This document shows positions 1 to 9,605 of a stretch of 47,876 nt of DNA, one piece after another. Each line of letters begins with the position of its first letter. Position 1 is the stretch's first letter. The stretch covers positions 1 to 47,876 of the forward strand of contig MGPS01000073.1 of the NCBI GenBank assembly GCA_001797495.1, written 5' to 3'. Made by a program: the position numbers and the translations under genes. Below the pieces are notes generated by a model. It was not told the origin of the DNA and ran no database searches. It worked only from the letters and a program-made list of their open reading frames with translations. This DNA comes from Deltaproteobacteria bacterium GWC2_42_11. Lineage in GTDB: Bacteria > Desulfobacterota > GWC2-55-46 > UBA9637 > GWC2-42-11.

Positions 1-293
1 CTGTCTTTTTTTACTACCGCAGACTTTATATGGTTTTCTGTTGCTGCCTGCAGCATGCTGTATTTCATCTGGTCCATTCTTGAATAATAAATTCTCCAGC
101 CGCCCTTGAGTGTGGACTGCAGATGATCTAATGCCTCTTTTTCTAATTGTGCAGAAAGTGTTACAGATGTGTAGTAATATATACTGCCGGCAAGGGTTGC
201 TATTACTATAAGAAATGCTATAAGCGTTTTAATCCCTATCGGGAGATAAAATCTCCACGGGCCCCATATAACCTCATATGTCTTCGGCTGCAT
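1..293 (-). CDS. N-terminus of membrane sensor protein (chemotaxis receptor or histidine kinase type), truncated by window edge
   Basis: Minus strand from ATG at 293 reads MQPKTYEVIWGPWRFYLPIGIKTLIAFLIVIATLAGSIYYYTSVTLSAQLEKEALDHLQSTLKGGWRIYYSRMDQMKYSML...: TM helix then periplasmic sensor-like region; open to edge. Confidence 0.5.
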   Translation of the reverse strand, partial: MQPKTYEVIWGPWRFYLPIGIKTLIAFLIVIATLAGSIYYYTSVTLSAQLEKEALDHLQSTLKGGWRIYYSRMDQMKYSMLQAATENHIKSAVVKKD

Positions 294-303
294 ATTATTC
301 CTT

Positions 304-1401
304 TCACACCCTCATTGGCATAATTACATAAGTATATCCATCATCAAGCCCTGTTTTTATTATCCCTGCACTGCCGCTGTCTTTTAATTCCAGATTAATA
401 TTATTTGTATAAAGTATGTTCAAAACATCCAGCATATAATCAACATTAAATGCCACCTCCATATCATCCCCATCATATTTGATATCTATTTCTTCGAGGG
501 CATCCCCAAGGTCAGGGTTATTCGAGTAAAGAGACATCTTCCCCTTTGATATACTGAACTTAATACCCCGTATTTTGTCTGATGACAGGACAGATACCCT
601 TCTTATAGCAGAGGCAAGAACCTCCCTGCTGATTGTTATCAACTTGTTGTTGTCTTTAGGTATTACCTGCCCATATGACGGGAATTCACCTTCTATAAGC
701 CTGATTATAAGCACTGTATTCCCTTTTTTAAAAGCCATACTGTTGTCTGTAATGCCGGCGAGTAAAGACCCTTCATTGTCTAATATCTTTTTTATTTCCA
801 GAATCCCCCTCCTCGGGATGATAACACCCTTGTTTAGTTTAATCTCTGTTTCTGTTGGTTTCTCTATGGATGCAAGCCTGTAGCCGTCTGTTGCTGCCAT
901 TTTTACCTTCCCTTCTTCTGCCTCAAAGAATATGCCTGTTATATTGTGTCTGTATTCTTCTGTGGATACAGCAAAGATGGTCCTGTCTATCATCTCTTTT
1001 ACTACTTCTGTGTCTATAACTGTCAGTACGCCTTCATTATATTCAGGGAATGACGGGAATTCGCTTGCCGGGAGGCCGTTTATATTAAACCTTGATTTAC
1101 CGCTCTTTATAGTTATCCTTGAGTTTTCGCCTACTGATATTTCTATGTTTTCTTCAGGGAGTTCTTTTGTTATCTCAAAAAATTTCCTTGCGTTTATTGT
1201 TATGTCCCCGCTCTTTTTAATTTCCGCTGGTATTGTGCTTTTACACGATGTCTCTATGTTTGTTGCATATATTTCTATCTTATTGTTGTCTGCAACTAAT
1301 TTAATATTTGAGAGTATGGGAAGCGTAACCTTTCTTTCAACAATACTCTGAATGTTCTGAAGTGTTTTTATAAGATTGTTTTTCTGGATGGTTAGTTTCA
1401 T
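304..1401 (-). CDS. dnaN: DNA polymerase III subunit beta (sliding clamp)
   Basis: 365 aa; MKLTIQKNNLIKTLQNIQSIVERKVTLPILSNI... and C-terminal YVIMPMRV typical of DnaN; next to dnaA. Confidence 0.97.
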   Translation of the reverse strand: MKLTIQKNNLIKTLQNIQSIVERKVTLPILSNIKLVADNNKIEIYATNIETSCKSTIPAEIKKSGDITINARKFFEITKELPEENIEISVGENSRITIKSGKSRFNINGLPASEFPSFPEYNEGVLTVIDTEVVKEMIDRTIFAVSTEEYRHNITGIFFEAEEGKVKMAATDGYRLASIEKPTETEIKLNKGVIIPRRGILEIKKILDNEGSLLAGITDNSMAFKKGNTVLIIRLIEGEFPSYGQVIPKDNNKLITISREVLASAIRRVSVLSSDKIRGIKFSISKGKMSLYSNNPDLGDALEEIDIKYDGDDMEVAFNVDYMLDVLNILYTNNINLELKDSGSAGIIKTGLDDGYTYVIMPMRV

Positions 1402-1629
1402 AAAAGCCCCCTGTTATATTTTATTTAAATATTTTTAGTAATAGTTATAGTAGGAAACCATAATATTGTTGAAAAAAGTATAAATATATTGATTTCTTTA
1501 AAAACCATTTCTTAATATTATGTTAAAAACCTTCTGAGTATGTTTGAGATATCCACCCCGAACCATATTTTTTATTTTATATAAACAAACATGCATGTGT
1601 TTTAATAGTTTATTAACAGAAGATTAACA
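1402..1629. other. AT-rich dnaA-dnaN intergenic region, candidate oriC/DUE
   Basis: 228 bp AT-rich spacer between dnaA and dnaN; no perfect DnaA box seen by eye. Confidence 0.3.
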
Positions 1630-2982
1630 TCATTTCAACCGGGACATTATAGACTCCACACTCTTTCTTATTTCAGGGCTGCTGTCAATATTTTTTTTCA
1701 CTTTTTTGCATGCATGTATTACTGTAGAGTGGTCTTTTCCACCAAACAGTTCTCCTATAACAGAGAAAGAGGCATTTATATATTCCCTTGCCAGATACAT
1801 CGCAATTTGTCTTGGAAGGGCAATGTTCTGGTGTCTTCTCTTTGACCTGAGGTCAGAAACCTTTATATTGAAAAACTTTGCAACTGCTTCCTGTATGTCT
1901 TCTATGGTTAGCACCTTTGGATGACTTTCCACAATAATATTTTTTAAAGCGTCTTTCGCAAGGTTCAGTGTTATATCCTTGCCTGAAAGGGATGAGACAG
2001 CGCCAACCCTTATTAAGTAGCCTTCAAGTTCCCTGATATTTGTGCCGCTTATGGCAGCCAGGTAATTTGCCACATCGTCTGACAGGGTAATGCCGTACTC
2101 CTCCGCTTTTTTCTTCAATATCGCTATCTTGACTTCGGTACCTGGCGGCTGGATATCTGCTATCAGACCCCATGCAAACCTTGAACGTAGCCGGTCGTCA
2201 AGACCGCGTATATCTTTTGGATACTTGTCGCTGCTTAAAACTATTTGCCTGTGCGAGTCGTACAAGGCATTAAATGTGTGGAAGAACTCCTCCTGTGTTC
2301 CCTCCTTGCCTGCCCAGAACTGGACATCATCAATTAGTAGGATATCAGTATTTCTGAGTTTGTTTTTGAAATCTGTCATCTTTTCATGCCTGACACAGTT
2401 TATGAATTCGTTCATAAACCTTTCAGATGTATAATAATACACCTTTATAGTATGCCTGTTGTGTATGACCCTGTTCCCTATGGCCTGCAAAAGATGTGTC
2501 TTGCCAAGTCCTGCGCCGCTATATAAAAAGAGAGGGTTGTACTTACTGGAAAGGTGGTTTGCAACAGCAAAGCAGGCAGCATGGGCAAACTCGTTATTGC
2601 TTCCAACAACAAAGTTTTCAAATGTATATTTCTGTGCAAGCCCTGCTTCTTTTACAATCCTGTCAGAAGCATTCTCAGAAGCATTTGAAGATGGTTTGTT
2701 TGATTCTGGCAAGGGATGCGCCCTTATTGATACCGAACCCTTGTCTTTGCCTATACGCCATACAATTGAATATTCCCGCTTGGTCGCCTCTTTCAGAGAG
2801 TCCTGAAGCAGCGGGGTATAATTATCCTTTAACCATTCGAGGAAAAACCTATTGGGGACTTCAAGTTCAATGGAGGTCTCGTTTGCAGCCAATTGTTTTA
2901 TTGGTTTAAACCATGTGTCAAACACCCGGGGGTCAACGCGGTGCTTTACTACTAACAAACTCTTTTGCCATATGTCGTTCAT
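1630..2982 (-). CDS. dnaA: Chromosomal replication initiator protein DnaA
   Basis: 450 aa; YSGAGLGKTHLLQAIGN Walker A, LLIDDVQFWAGKE Walker B, C-terminal GGKDHSTVIHACKKV DnaA-box binding signature. Confidence 0.98.
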   Translation of the reverse strand: MNDIWQKSLLVVKHRVDPRVFDTWFKPIKQLAANETSIELEVPNRFFLEWLKDNYTPLLQDSLKEATKREYSIVWRIGKDKGSVSIRAHPLPESNKPSSNASENASDRIVKEAGLAQKYTFENFVVGSNNEFAHAACFAVANHLSSKYNPLFLYSGAGLGKTHLLQAIGNRVIHNRHTIKVYYYTSERFMNEFINCVRHEKMTDFKNKLRNTDILLIDDVQFWAGKEGTQEEFFHTFNALYDSHRQIVLSSDKYPKDIRGLDDRLRSRFAWGLIADIQPPGTEVKIAILKKKAEEYGITLSDDVANYLAAISGTNIRELEGYLIRVGAVSSLSGKDITLNLAKDALKNIIVESHPKVLTIEDIQEAVAKFFNIKVSDLRSKRRHQNIALPRQIAMYLAREYINASFSVIGELFGGKDHSTVIHACKKVKKNIDSSPEIRKSVESIMSRLK

Positions 2983-3000
2983 TTATTTAGCAAGCCCAAC

Positions 3001-3032
3001 TTATGCACAAGGTTATCAACAGGCGTTGATAA
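3001..3032. promoter_or_regulatory. DnaA box (TTATGCACA) plus perfect inverted repeat TTATCAAC-AGGC-GTTGATAA upstream of dnaA
   Basis: 3001-3009 matches TTATNCACA; 3013-3032 is 8-bp arms with 4-nt spacer, 20-30 bp upstream of the dnaA start. Confidence 0.55.
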
Positions 3033-3062
3033 GTCCACGTTTTTTGGGAGGACGGCACTTTA

Positions 3063-5153
3063 TCAGAGACACAGATTTTTTTCAAGATATATTTTGGTAC
3101 TGTCATCTAATACCTCAATGGTTAGTCCTATAGATACAGTATCTCCTCCCGCAACCCTTATATCCCAGCACGGCATTATGCATAGTGCCTGAAAATTTTT
3201 CTCAAAGCCCATTTCTGATACAGATACAGTCTCAACAGGATATATATATAGGTGTGCCTGCGGCTTTAAGCCCATATTAAACTTTATCCCGAGCCAGTCT
3301 TCCTGAAGTTCAAACTCTTCCATATCCCCCATATCCCGCGCCTTTAATCCAAAGCCCAAAAGCGTATTCCATTCAGAAACAAAAACCGTATGTAACAGGG
3401 TATCAGATAAATTGGTTATCCTGTAATTAACAGCGATGACCGTACCCTCGGTTTTTATGCCCTTTTCAACCCTAACAGGGATACCGAAGGCAGTGCTGGT
3501 GCAGTGCAAGACAACCTCATTGATTTCCGGAACAACCCTGTAATCATAGACTGCATTAACAAAACCTCCACCCTCTTCAAACTCTCCTGCCCTGATGGCA
3601 TCAAGGATGACATCAGGGGTTGTGCCCAGTTTTATGAAATGGTCAATCAGCGACCTTCTTTCATACTTATCATATATCAGCGCCCTTTCGAGCCCTGTCT
3701 CCCTGACTTTAGTTACATCGTGTATGCTTTTTGCAGCATTATCCCTTTGTTCCGATGCCTTCTGCCTAACCATATTATGGTATCCCTCATACCGCCGCGT
3801 GAGGACATTTGTAAGGTTGTAAGCCTTTGGTTTAAAATCAAGTTCCTGGATTGAGCCCCCCTTATGGGGCAGAAGAAAGATGTTAAAGATGTGTGTCCTG
3901 ATAAGGATTTCTTCCTGGGTGTCAGCATCAATGTCCGCAATTTCAACCCGTGTCTCAGAAGACCTTTTATCATCGCCTTCTATAATGTTTTCCGCAGTTA
4001 TAAGGTTTTCATAAACCGCGCTCCTTATGTGAGGCAGATAAAGACCGCCGAAGATGCCATGCCAGTAAGCATCGTTGCACTGTGCCATGTATAAATGGCG
4101 GGAGGCTGTTGCCATATTGCCTTTTTTGATTTTTGATTTTTGATTTTTGAGTTGTTTACTTACAGAGAGCATCCTCTTGTGCATCCAGTTTGCCTCAGGG
4201 TATTTTGCCATGAAATTACGCCACATGCCTCCCTGAAGGAACCTCCTTATCCTTTCTCCGTCATGCCAGGTTTTTATATCATTTACCAGATTCGTGTAGT
4301 CCAGAGATGCCTCTGCAGGAAGCGCCCATTCCCCCATTTCCATATACGATGTCGTTGGAAGATATACCCTGCCAACAGGTTCATTCTCTTCAATATATTC
4401 GGAGAATGTAACAGGTTTTATCCAGTCAAGGTTGTTTGTCAGGGTGTCCAGAAATTTCTTAAGCCACCTCTCTTTGTAGACCCAGTCATGTGTGCCCGGC
4501 CATACTCCGAACTTTTCACCGTCATCAGCAAAGACAAACAGGGATGACTCGTTTTTCGCATTTTTCAGGAAACCAATAAATTTCTCAGGATGCTCAAATG
4601 GTATGATATAACGAAGTCTCTCGCTGCCCGGAAATACCTTCAATATATGCCCCTGCTCCTCTGTTATATAGTAACCCGAAAGGTCTTCTTTCTTTAACCC
4701 TGCCTTGACAAAGTGATAATCATCAACAACAACATATTCAACGTCTGCATTGCTCAGAGATTCGGGCAGATGCGGTTCCCATACCCGCTCTGTAAGCCAT
4801 ATGCCGCGGGGTCTCACGCCAAAATATTTGTTCAGTTTATCAGACATGAGATTAATCTGTCCTGTCCTGTCGGCTTCAGGGATTACTGTCAGCACAGGCT
4901 CGTAATAGCCGGCGCCCAAGAGTTCAACCTGCCCTGCCTTCACCATGGTCCTTAACCGTTCTATATAACTCCTGTGATGTTCATGTATATAGTCCAGGAG
5001 ATAACCTGAAATATGGAGAGACAGTTTTATGGAAGGATATTCTGACAATATCTTAAGAAACGGGAGATATGCATTTTTGCAGGCATCTTCAACAACAAAG
5101 TCAAAGTTGCCTACAGGCTGATGGATATGGACACAGAAGATAAAATTCGGCAA
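3063..5153 (-). CDS. Glycoside hydrolase family 57 (alpha-amylase / 4-alpha-glucanotransferase type)
   Basis: 696 aa; HIHQPVGNFDF N-terminus, GYYEPVLTVIPEADRTGQI, YVVVDDYHF, VFADDGEKFGVWPGTHDWVYKERWLKKF typical of GH57. Confidence 0.9.
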   Translation of the reverse strand: MPNFIFCVHIHQPVGNFDFVVEDACKNAYLPFLKILSEYPSIKLSLHISGYLLDYIHEHHRSYIERLRTMVKAGQVELLGAGYYEPVLTVIPEADRTGQINLMSDKLNKYFGVRPRGIWLTERVWEPHLPESLSNADVEYVVVDDYHFVKAGLKKEDLSGYYITEEQGHILKVFPGSERLRYIIPFEHPEKFIGFLKNAKNESSLFVFADDGEKFGVWPGTHDWVYKERWLKKFLDTLTNNLDWIKPVTFSEYIEENEPVGRVYLPTTSYMEMGEWALPAEASLDYTNLVNDIKTWHDGERIRRFLQGGMWRNFMAKYPEANWMHKRMLSVSKQLKNQKSKIKKGNMATASRHLYMAQCNDAYWHGIFGGLYLPHIRSAVYENLITAENIIEGDDKRSSETRVEIADIDADTQEEILIRTHIFNIFLLPHKGGSIQELDFKPKAYNLTNVLTRRYEGYHNMVRQKASEQRDNAAKSIHDVTKVRETGLERALIYDKYERRSLIDHFIKLGTTPDVILDAIRAGEFEEGGGFVNAVYDYRVVPEINEVVLHCTSTAFGIPVRVEKGIKTEGTVIAVNYRITNLSDTLLHTVFVSEWNTLLGFGLKARDMGDMEEFELQEDWLGIKFNMGLKPQAHLYIYPVETVSVSEMGFEKNFQALCIMPCWDIRVAGGDTVSIGLTIEVLDDSTKIYLEKNLCL
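4122..4150. repeat. Heptanucleotide array inside GH57 ORF, unit TTTTGAT (4 GAT steps exactly 7 nt apart)
   Basis: GAT/GA at 4128, 4135, 4142, 4149; encodes ..KNQKSKIKK.. in frame. Confidence 0.8.
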
Positions 5154-5239
5154 ATTTTTTCCTGGAAAAGATTTTTAATGCAGACTATTATACAGTTTGA
5201 GCAGCAAAAGGCAAGGCTGTTTTTCATACTATTTTTCTC

Positions 5240-5268
5240 TTGACTTTTTTTGTCTGCTATTCTATTTT
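5240..5268 (+). promoter_or_regulatory. Putative sigma70-type promoter TTGACT-17 nt-TATTTT for the cytochrome/NosZ-like operon
   Basis: TTGACT 5240-5245, TATTTT 5263-5268, 17-nt spacer. Confidence 0.45.
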
Positions 5269-5387
5269 TTACACGCAGAAATATTTATAAATTACTTAGA
5301 AAGATAACAGACAAAAAGGAAAGGAGGTGCATGACATTTACTTTTTAAGTAAGGTGTAAGCCTTAAACCTAAAAGGAGGTGAAAGAC

Positions 5388-6329
5388 ATGAAAGGAAAGA
5401 TGTGGTTGTTAGCAACATTGTTGGCTGCGGTCTTTATTGCAGCGCCTATTGCCAATGCCGCTGAAAAGAGGTGCAGGACAGGGAATGAAAAGGTAGAATG
5501 TCCTACCCGTACGGATGAAGAGTTGAAAAAGGCAATAGATAATTTTGAGAAAGAGGCAATGGACATGATGAAAGGCATTGCCGCAAGCACCTACGGTATT
5601 GGAGGTTTTGACTATCTTACAGGGGTTGGAAAGAGGTTTACAAGGGATGCATCTAAAGAGATATCAAAACTTGAAAAGGGACAGAGCGGATATGGCGCAA
5701 CATCTGGGAAGACAGAACTCTGGGCAAGGAAAAAGGATGCAAAGGCATCAGATGATACATTATATAACCAGTGGACAAATAACTGGTCTGCGTCATTCAA
5801 GACAACCCTTGTTCCGGGAGCGGATCCCAATGAAGGGAAACAGTGGTATTATGTATACTGTGTAGGATGTCACGGCTGGCTGCTGCACGGTGATGGCCCT
5901 AATGCAGTATATCTTGACCCAAAGCCAAGGATACTTACAAAAGGTTCATACATGAACAAGAAGACAAATGTGGAACTCTTTGCAACGATAAAAGGCGGCG
6001 GCGGGGCAGTGGATTTATCAGATATAATGCCTGCATGGGGAAATCTTTTACAGGATCAGGACATCTGGAATATTATAGCATGGGTAAGGGCAAATGCAGA
6101 TGCAAAACCGCCTAAAGACATAAATGAGTATCTGAATCCAAAATCTTCTTTTGACCCAAAGTCAAAGGAGAATGCTGTTACGCCTCTGAATGCCGCAAAG
6201 AATGCTGAATTTAAGGACGCACAGGAGTCAGTTGAGGCGCAGTTAGCAGGCAGGGGCGGCAAATTAAAAGGCGGCGGATTTGTTGAAGGTGGTTTAAGAA
6301 AGTCGCCTGAAAAGGTTACAATAAAATAA
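5388..6329 (+). CDS. Secreted mono-heme c-type cytochrome, NosZ-like operon partner
   Basis: ATG 5388 after AAAGGAGG; Sec signal peptide, YCVGCHGWLLHGDGP heme site, MPAWG axial Met region, DIWNIIAWVRA class I cyt c ending. ORF track starts at upstream GTG 5379. Confidence 0.85.
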   Translation: MKGKMWLLATLLAAVFIAAPIANAAEKRCRTGNEKVECPTRTDEELKKAIDNFEKEAMDMMKGIAASTYGIGGFDYLTGVGKRFTRDASKEISKLEKGQSGYGATSGKTELWARKKDAKASDDTLYNQWTNNWSASFKTTLVPGADPNEGKQWYYVYCVGCHGWLLHGDGPNAVYLDPKPRILTKGSYMNKKTNVELFATIKGGGGAVDLSDIMPAWGNLLQDQDIWNIIAWVRANADAKPPKDINEYLNPKSSFDPKSKENAVTPLNAAKNAEFKDAQESVEAQLAGRGGKLKGGGFVEGGLRKSPEKVTIK

Positions 6330-6356
6330 ATCTATAAAATAAGGAGGTGAATAAAA

Positions 6357-8054
6357 ATGCAATTTAGGAAGATTGGTTTTCTAATAGCAGTATGTATAAT
6401 GCTGGCTGCGGTTCCTTTGGCAGTAAATGCTGCTGAAAGAGACTGGCATGTGACAGAGACATCGCCGAATGATGCCCCGCTGCAGGATACAATGCTCATG
6501 TATAATGCCGGTGGAACAGACGGTTCTGTTGCTGTATTTGGTGTCCCGAGTATGAGGACATACAGGCATATCCTTGTGGGTGTTGACCTGCATGAGCCTG
6601 TGTTCAGCGCCAAGGACAATTCAGGTAATAAGAACTTAAATCCTGACGGTAAATTTTTGTATGTTAATGACAAGGCTGCCAATACCATTGGAGTAATCAA
6701 CCTGCAGTTGGGTTCCCTTGAAAGGCTTATTGCACTGCCATTTCCATTCGGTGTTCATCATATATCGTTAAGCAGGGATGGTAAGAGCCTTTATGCAACA
6801 GGTGAACTTACAGGCAAGATGGCAAAGGTGGATATTGCTACAGGCAAGGCACAGGTCATTGACTGGGGTCCTGCGCCAAGCGCACCTGATTATCTTGATG
6901 TAAGCAAACCGCCGAAAAAGGAATTGATATTCTCAGGCAACTACTATCATTCAACAGTCGGTGTATTCCAGCCAAATCCTTTTAAACTTATAAAAGAGAT
7001 ACCAGTTGGAAAAAACCCGCATGGGACAGATGCTGAACCAAAGGGAAGGTATATCCAGGTTGCAGATAAACTCTCTGCAACAATTACAATCATTGATGTG
7101 GACAGTCTTTCTGTAAAAAAGGTTATACCAGCAGGAGCGGGACCGCTCCACAATGTGTTTGACACAAAAGGGAAATATGCTTACACATCCTGCTTTGTTG
7201 CAGACTCTATTGTAAAGACAGATCTGGATAAACTTGAGGTTGTTGACGAATTCCCGGTTCACTATAGGATAGGACACATTTCTATTAGTGCGGATGATAA
7301 GTATGTGTTTGCGCTCAATAAGTTTTCTACAGGTCTTTTCAGCCCCACAGGCATCCGTTGGCCTGTAAATCACGAGATGATTGATGCAAATGAAAAGAGC
7401 CCGACTTATGGCAAGACTCTTAAGATTATCCCTGTTGACGGCGAACCTCATAATGCAAAGGTCATGTTTGCCAATCTGGTTAAAGACTGGACAATGGGTC
7501 AGGCTGGGAAAGGGGGGCTTGTTGATAAGCCGTTAACTGAAATTAGACCCGTACACCTCGGCGGTGCAAAGATTAGTTATCTTCCTGTTGACACCGGCAA
7601 ACCGGGTATTACAGTTGCAAAGGATGGTGTGAAGGAGATAAGAGTAAAGGCATTCAGTTATGGTTATATCCCGAGGCAGATAAGGGTCAACAAGGATGAC
7701 AAAGTCAGGATTATTGTTACAAACATTGATAAGGCATCAGGCATCACAAAGAACCCTGATGTTATCATGGGCTTTACCATCTATGGTCCTTATGCAACAA
7801 GGACAATGCTGCATATACCAAGAGGTGTTTCGCTAATGACAGAGTTTGTCGCAGACTATGCAGGCGAGTATGAAATCTACTGCGAGACATTCTGCGGACC
7901 TCTGCATTTAGAAATGAGAGCGGCATTCTTTGTTGATGACCCGAAGAAAGGTCCTTCAAACCTTGGTGTTGGAGATTATGAAGAGGCTCAGAAGCAGAAG
8001 CAGTTAAATGTCCCTGAAGGGCAGATTACAGCACCAAAGCCAGAGTATCTATAA
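6357..8054 (+). CDS. Divergent NosZ-like protein: Sec signal peptide, beta-propeller, C-terminal CuA-type cupredoxin
   Basis: NPHGTDAEPKGRYIQVADKLSATITIIDV, GPLHNVFDTKGKYAYTSCF, VHYRIGH, GEPHNAKV match NosZ propeller blocks; C-terminal YCETFCGPLHLEM = C-x3-C-x3-H-x2-M CuA motif. Confidence 0.75.
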   Translation: MQFRKIGFLIAVCIMLAAVPLAVNAAERDWHVTETSPNDAPLQDTMLMYNAGGTDGSVAVFGVPSMRTYRHILVGVDLHEPVFSAKDNSGNKNLNPDGKFLYVNDKAANTIGVINLQLGSLERLIALPFPFGVHHISLSRDGKSLYATGELTGKMAKVDIATGKAQVIDWGPAPSAPDYLDVSKPPKKELIFSGNYYHSTVGVFQPNPFKLIKEIPVGKNPHGTDAEPKGRYIQVADKLSATITIIDVDSLSVKKVIPAGAGPLHNVFDTKGKYAYTSCFVADSIVKTDLDKLEVVDEFPVHYRIGHISISADDKYVFALNKFSTGLFSPTGIRWPVNHEMIDANEKSPTYGKTLKIIPVDGEPHNAKVMFANLVKDWTMGQAGKGGLVDKPLTEIRPVHLGGAKISYLPVDTGKPGITVAKDGVKEIRVKAFSYGYIPRQIRVNKDDKVRIIVTNIDKASGITKNPDVIMGFTIYGPYATRTMLHIPRGVSLMTEFVADYAGEYEIYCETFCGPLHLEMRAAFFVDDPKKGPSNLGVGDYEEAQKQKQLNVPEGQITAPKPEYL

Positions 8055-8070
8055 TTTTTGTAGTTCTTAT

Positions 8071-8122
8071 TATGTCCCGGCTTTTGTGGGTATTTACCCA
8101 TAAGTCGGGACATATTTTTTTT
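8071..8122 (+). terminator. Rho-independent terminator after NosZ-like gene
   Basis: TATGTCCCG...CGGGACATA outer arms with inner TGGGT/ACCCA, followed by T8. Confidence 0.85.
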
Positions 8123-8209
8123 AACAGGATTAAGGCGCCCTAAAAATGTATTGCTAAAAAATACAATTCTGCCTATGATATTCAAGAAACTTTAAGAGAG
8201 GGTACGGCC

Positions 8210-8665
8210 ATGAAAAACATATTAAATTTTTGTGTACTTATGGCAATTGTCTTTATATTTGCAGGCTGCAGTGCGAATGGGAATACTGCAATGACAAAAG
8301 GCATTGAGAAACCTGAAGAGGTTGTGAAGAAATTCTATTCTTATGTCGCAGAAGGCGGACCAACAACATTGAGAGAGGCATATAAACTGATAAGCACCAA
8401 GCACTACAAAATGAACGAAGAGCAGTTTAAGGGGGTTGTTTCCAACTACTCGAAGGACATGAAGGTAAATATAATAAGCAGTGATATTAAAAAAGACCTT
8501 GCTGTTGTTACCATAGAGTACAGCATGCCTTCTGCATTGGGAGGGAGTTTTACCGCGCAGAGCGATATGCATCTTGAACTTGATGCGGCATCAAAGAGTT
8601 GGAAAATAGATTTTACAGGTGAAACCTATGACAATGAAACAGGTCAAACAGCGACTAAATTATAA
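8210..8665 (+). CDS. Small lipoprotein, DUF4878-like (NTF2-like fold suspected)
   Basis: Lipobox IFAGCS; KPEEVVKKFYSYVAEGGPTTLREAYKLIS; WKIDFTGETYDNE. Confidence 0.65.
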   Translation: MKNILNFCVLMAIVFIFAGCSANGNTAMTKGIEKPEEVVKKFYSYVAEGGPTTLREAYKLISTKHYKMNEEQFKGVVSNYSKDMKVNIISSDIKKDLAVVTIEYSMPSALGGSFTAQSDMHLELDAASKSWKIDFTGETYDNETGQTATKL

Positions 8666-8687
8666 TTAGGGAGGGGAGGTTACAAGC

Positions 8688-9545
8688 ATGAACTATTTGA
8701 AGACAACAATCTTACTTGCTGTGCTTACCGCTATACTTGTTTTTGCGGGTGATGCAATTGGCGGAAGGCAGGGCGCAATTACAGCACTTATTTTTGCAGG
8801 GGTAATGAACTTTGTCACATACTGGTGGAGCGATAAGATTGTGCTCATAATGTACGGTGCTAAGAGGGTGGAGGAAGGCGATGCGCCGCAGTTGTACGCA
8901 GTAGTGAGAGACCTTGCAATGAGGGCAAACATGCCTCTGCCAAAGGTATATACTATGGAGAATGATACCCCCAATGCCTTCGCAACAGGGAGAAACCCCA
9001 GCCATGCAGCAGTTGCAGTTACAACAGGTATAATGCGGATACTCAGCAGAGAGGAACTCGCAGGCGTTATAGCACACGAACTGGCACACATAAGGCACAG
9101 AGACATTCTGCTTTCAACAATAGCAGCGACCATTGCCGGTGCGATAAGTTATCTTGCACACATGGCACAGTGGGCAGCGGTGTTTGGCGGCGGAAGAAAC
9201 AACGATGAAAGGGGCGGCAACCCAATAGCCCTTATAGCAATGATGATAATAGCACCCCTTGCTGCAATGCTTATACAGATGGCAATCTCGCGCTCAAGGG
9301 AATATGCTGCAGATACAGGCGGGGCGAATATATGCGGCAACCCCCTTTACCTTGCAGATGCACTCAGAAAACTTGAAATGGCAAACAAAAGGATACCAAT
9401 GTTGAATGCAAACGAGGCAACAGCACACATGTTTATAGTTAGTCCCTTAAGCGGCGGCGGGATACTCAAACTCTTCAGCACACATCCACCTATAGAAGAA
9501 AGGGTAAGAAGGCTTGAGGCAATGGCTGGCGGTTTGAGGTATTAA
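8688..9545 (+). CDS. htpX: Zinc metalloprotease HtpX
   Basis: 285 aa; [13 protein letters not shown] zinc site, [29 protein letters not shown]. Confidence 0.95.
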   Translation: MNYLKTTILLAVLTAILVFAGDAIGGRQGAITALIFAGVMNFVTYWWSDKIVLIMYGAKRVEEGDAPQLYAVVRDLAMRANMPLPKVYTMENDTPNAFATGRNPSHAAVAVTTGIMRILSREELAGVIAHELAHIRHRDILLSTIAATIAGAISYLAHMAQWAAVFGGGRNNDERGGNPIALIAMMIIAPLAAMLIQMAISRSREYAADTGGANICGNPLYLADALRKLEMANKRIPMLNANEATAHMFIVSPLSGGGILKLFSTHPPIEERVRRLEAMAGGLRY

Positions 9546-9605
9546 TGCACAGCATGGACTAAATAACAGTACCCACCGAACTTATTTCTGAGAATATACT
9601 CTTCA

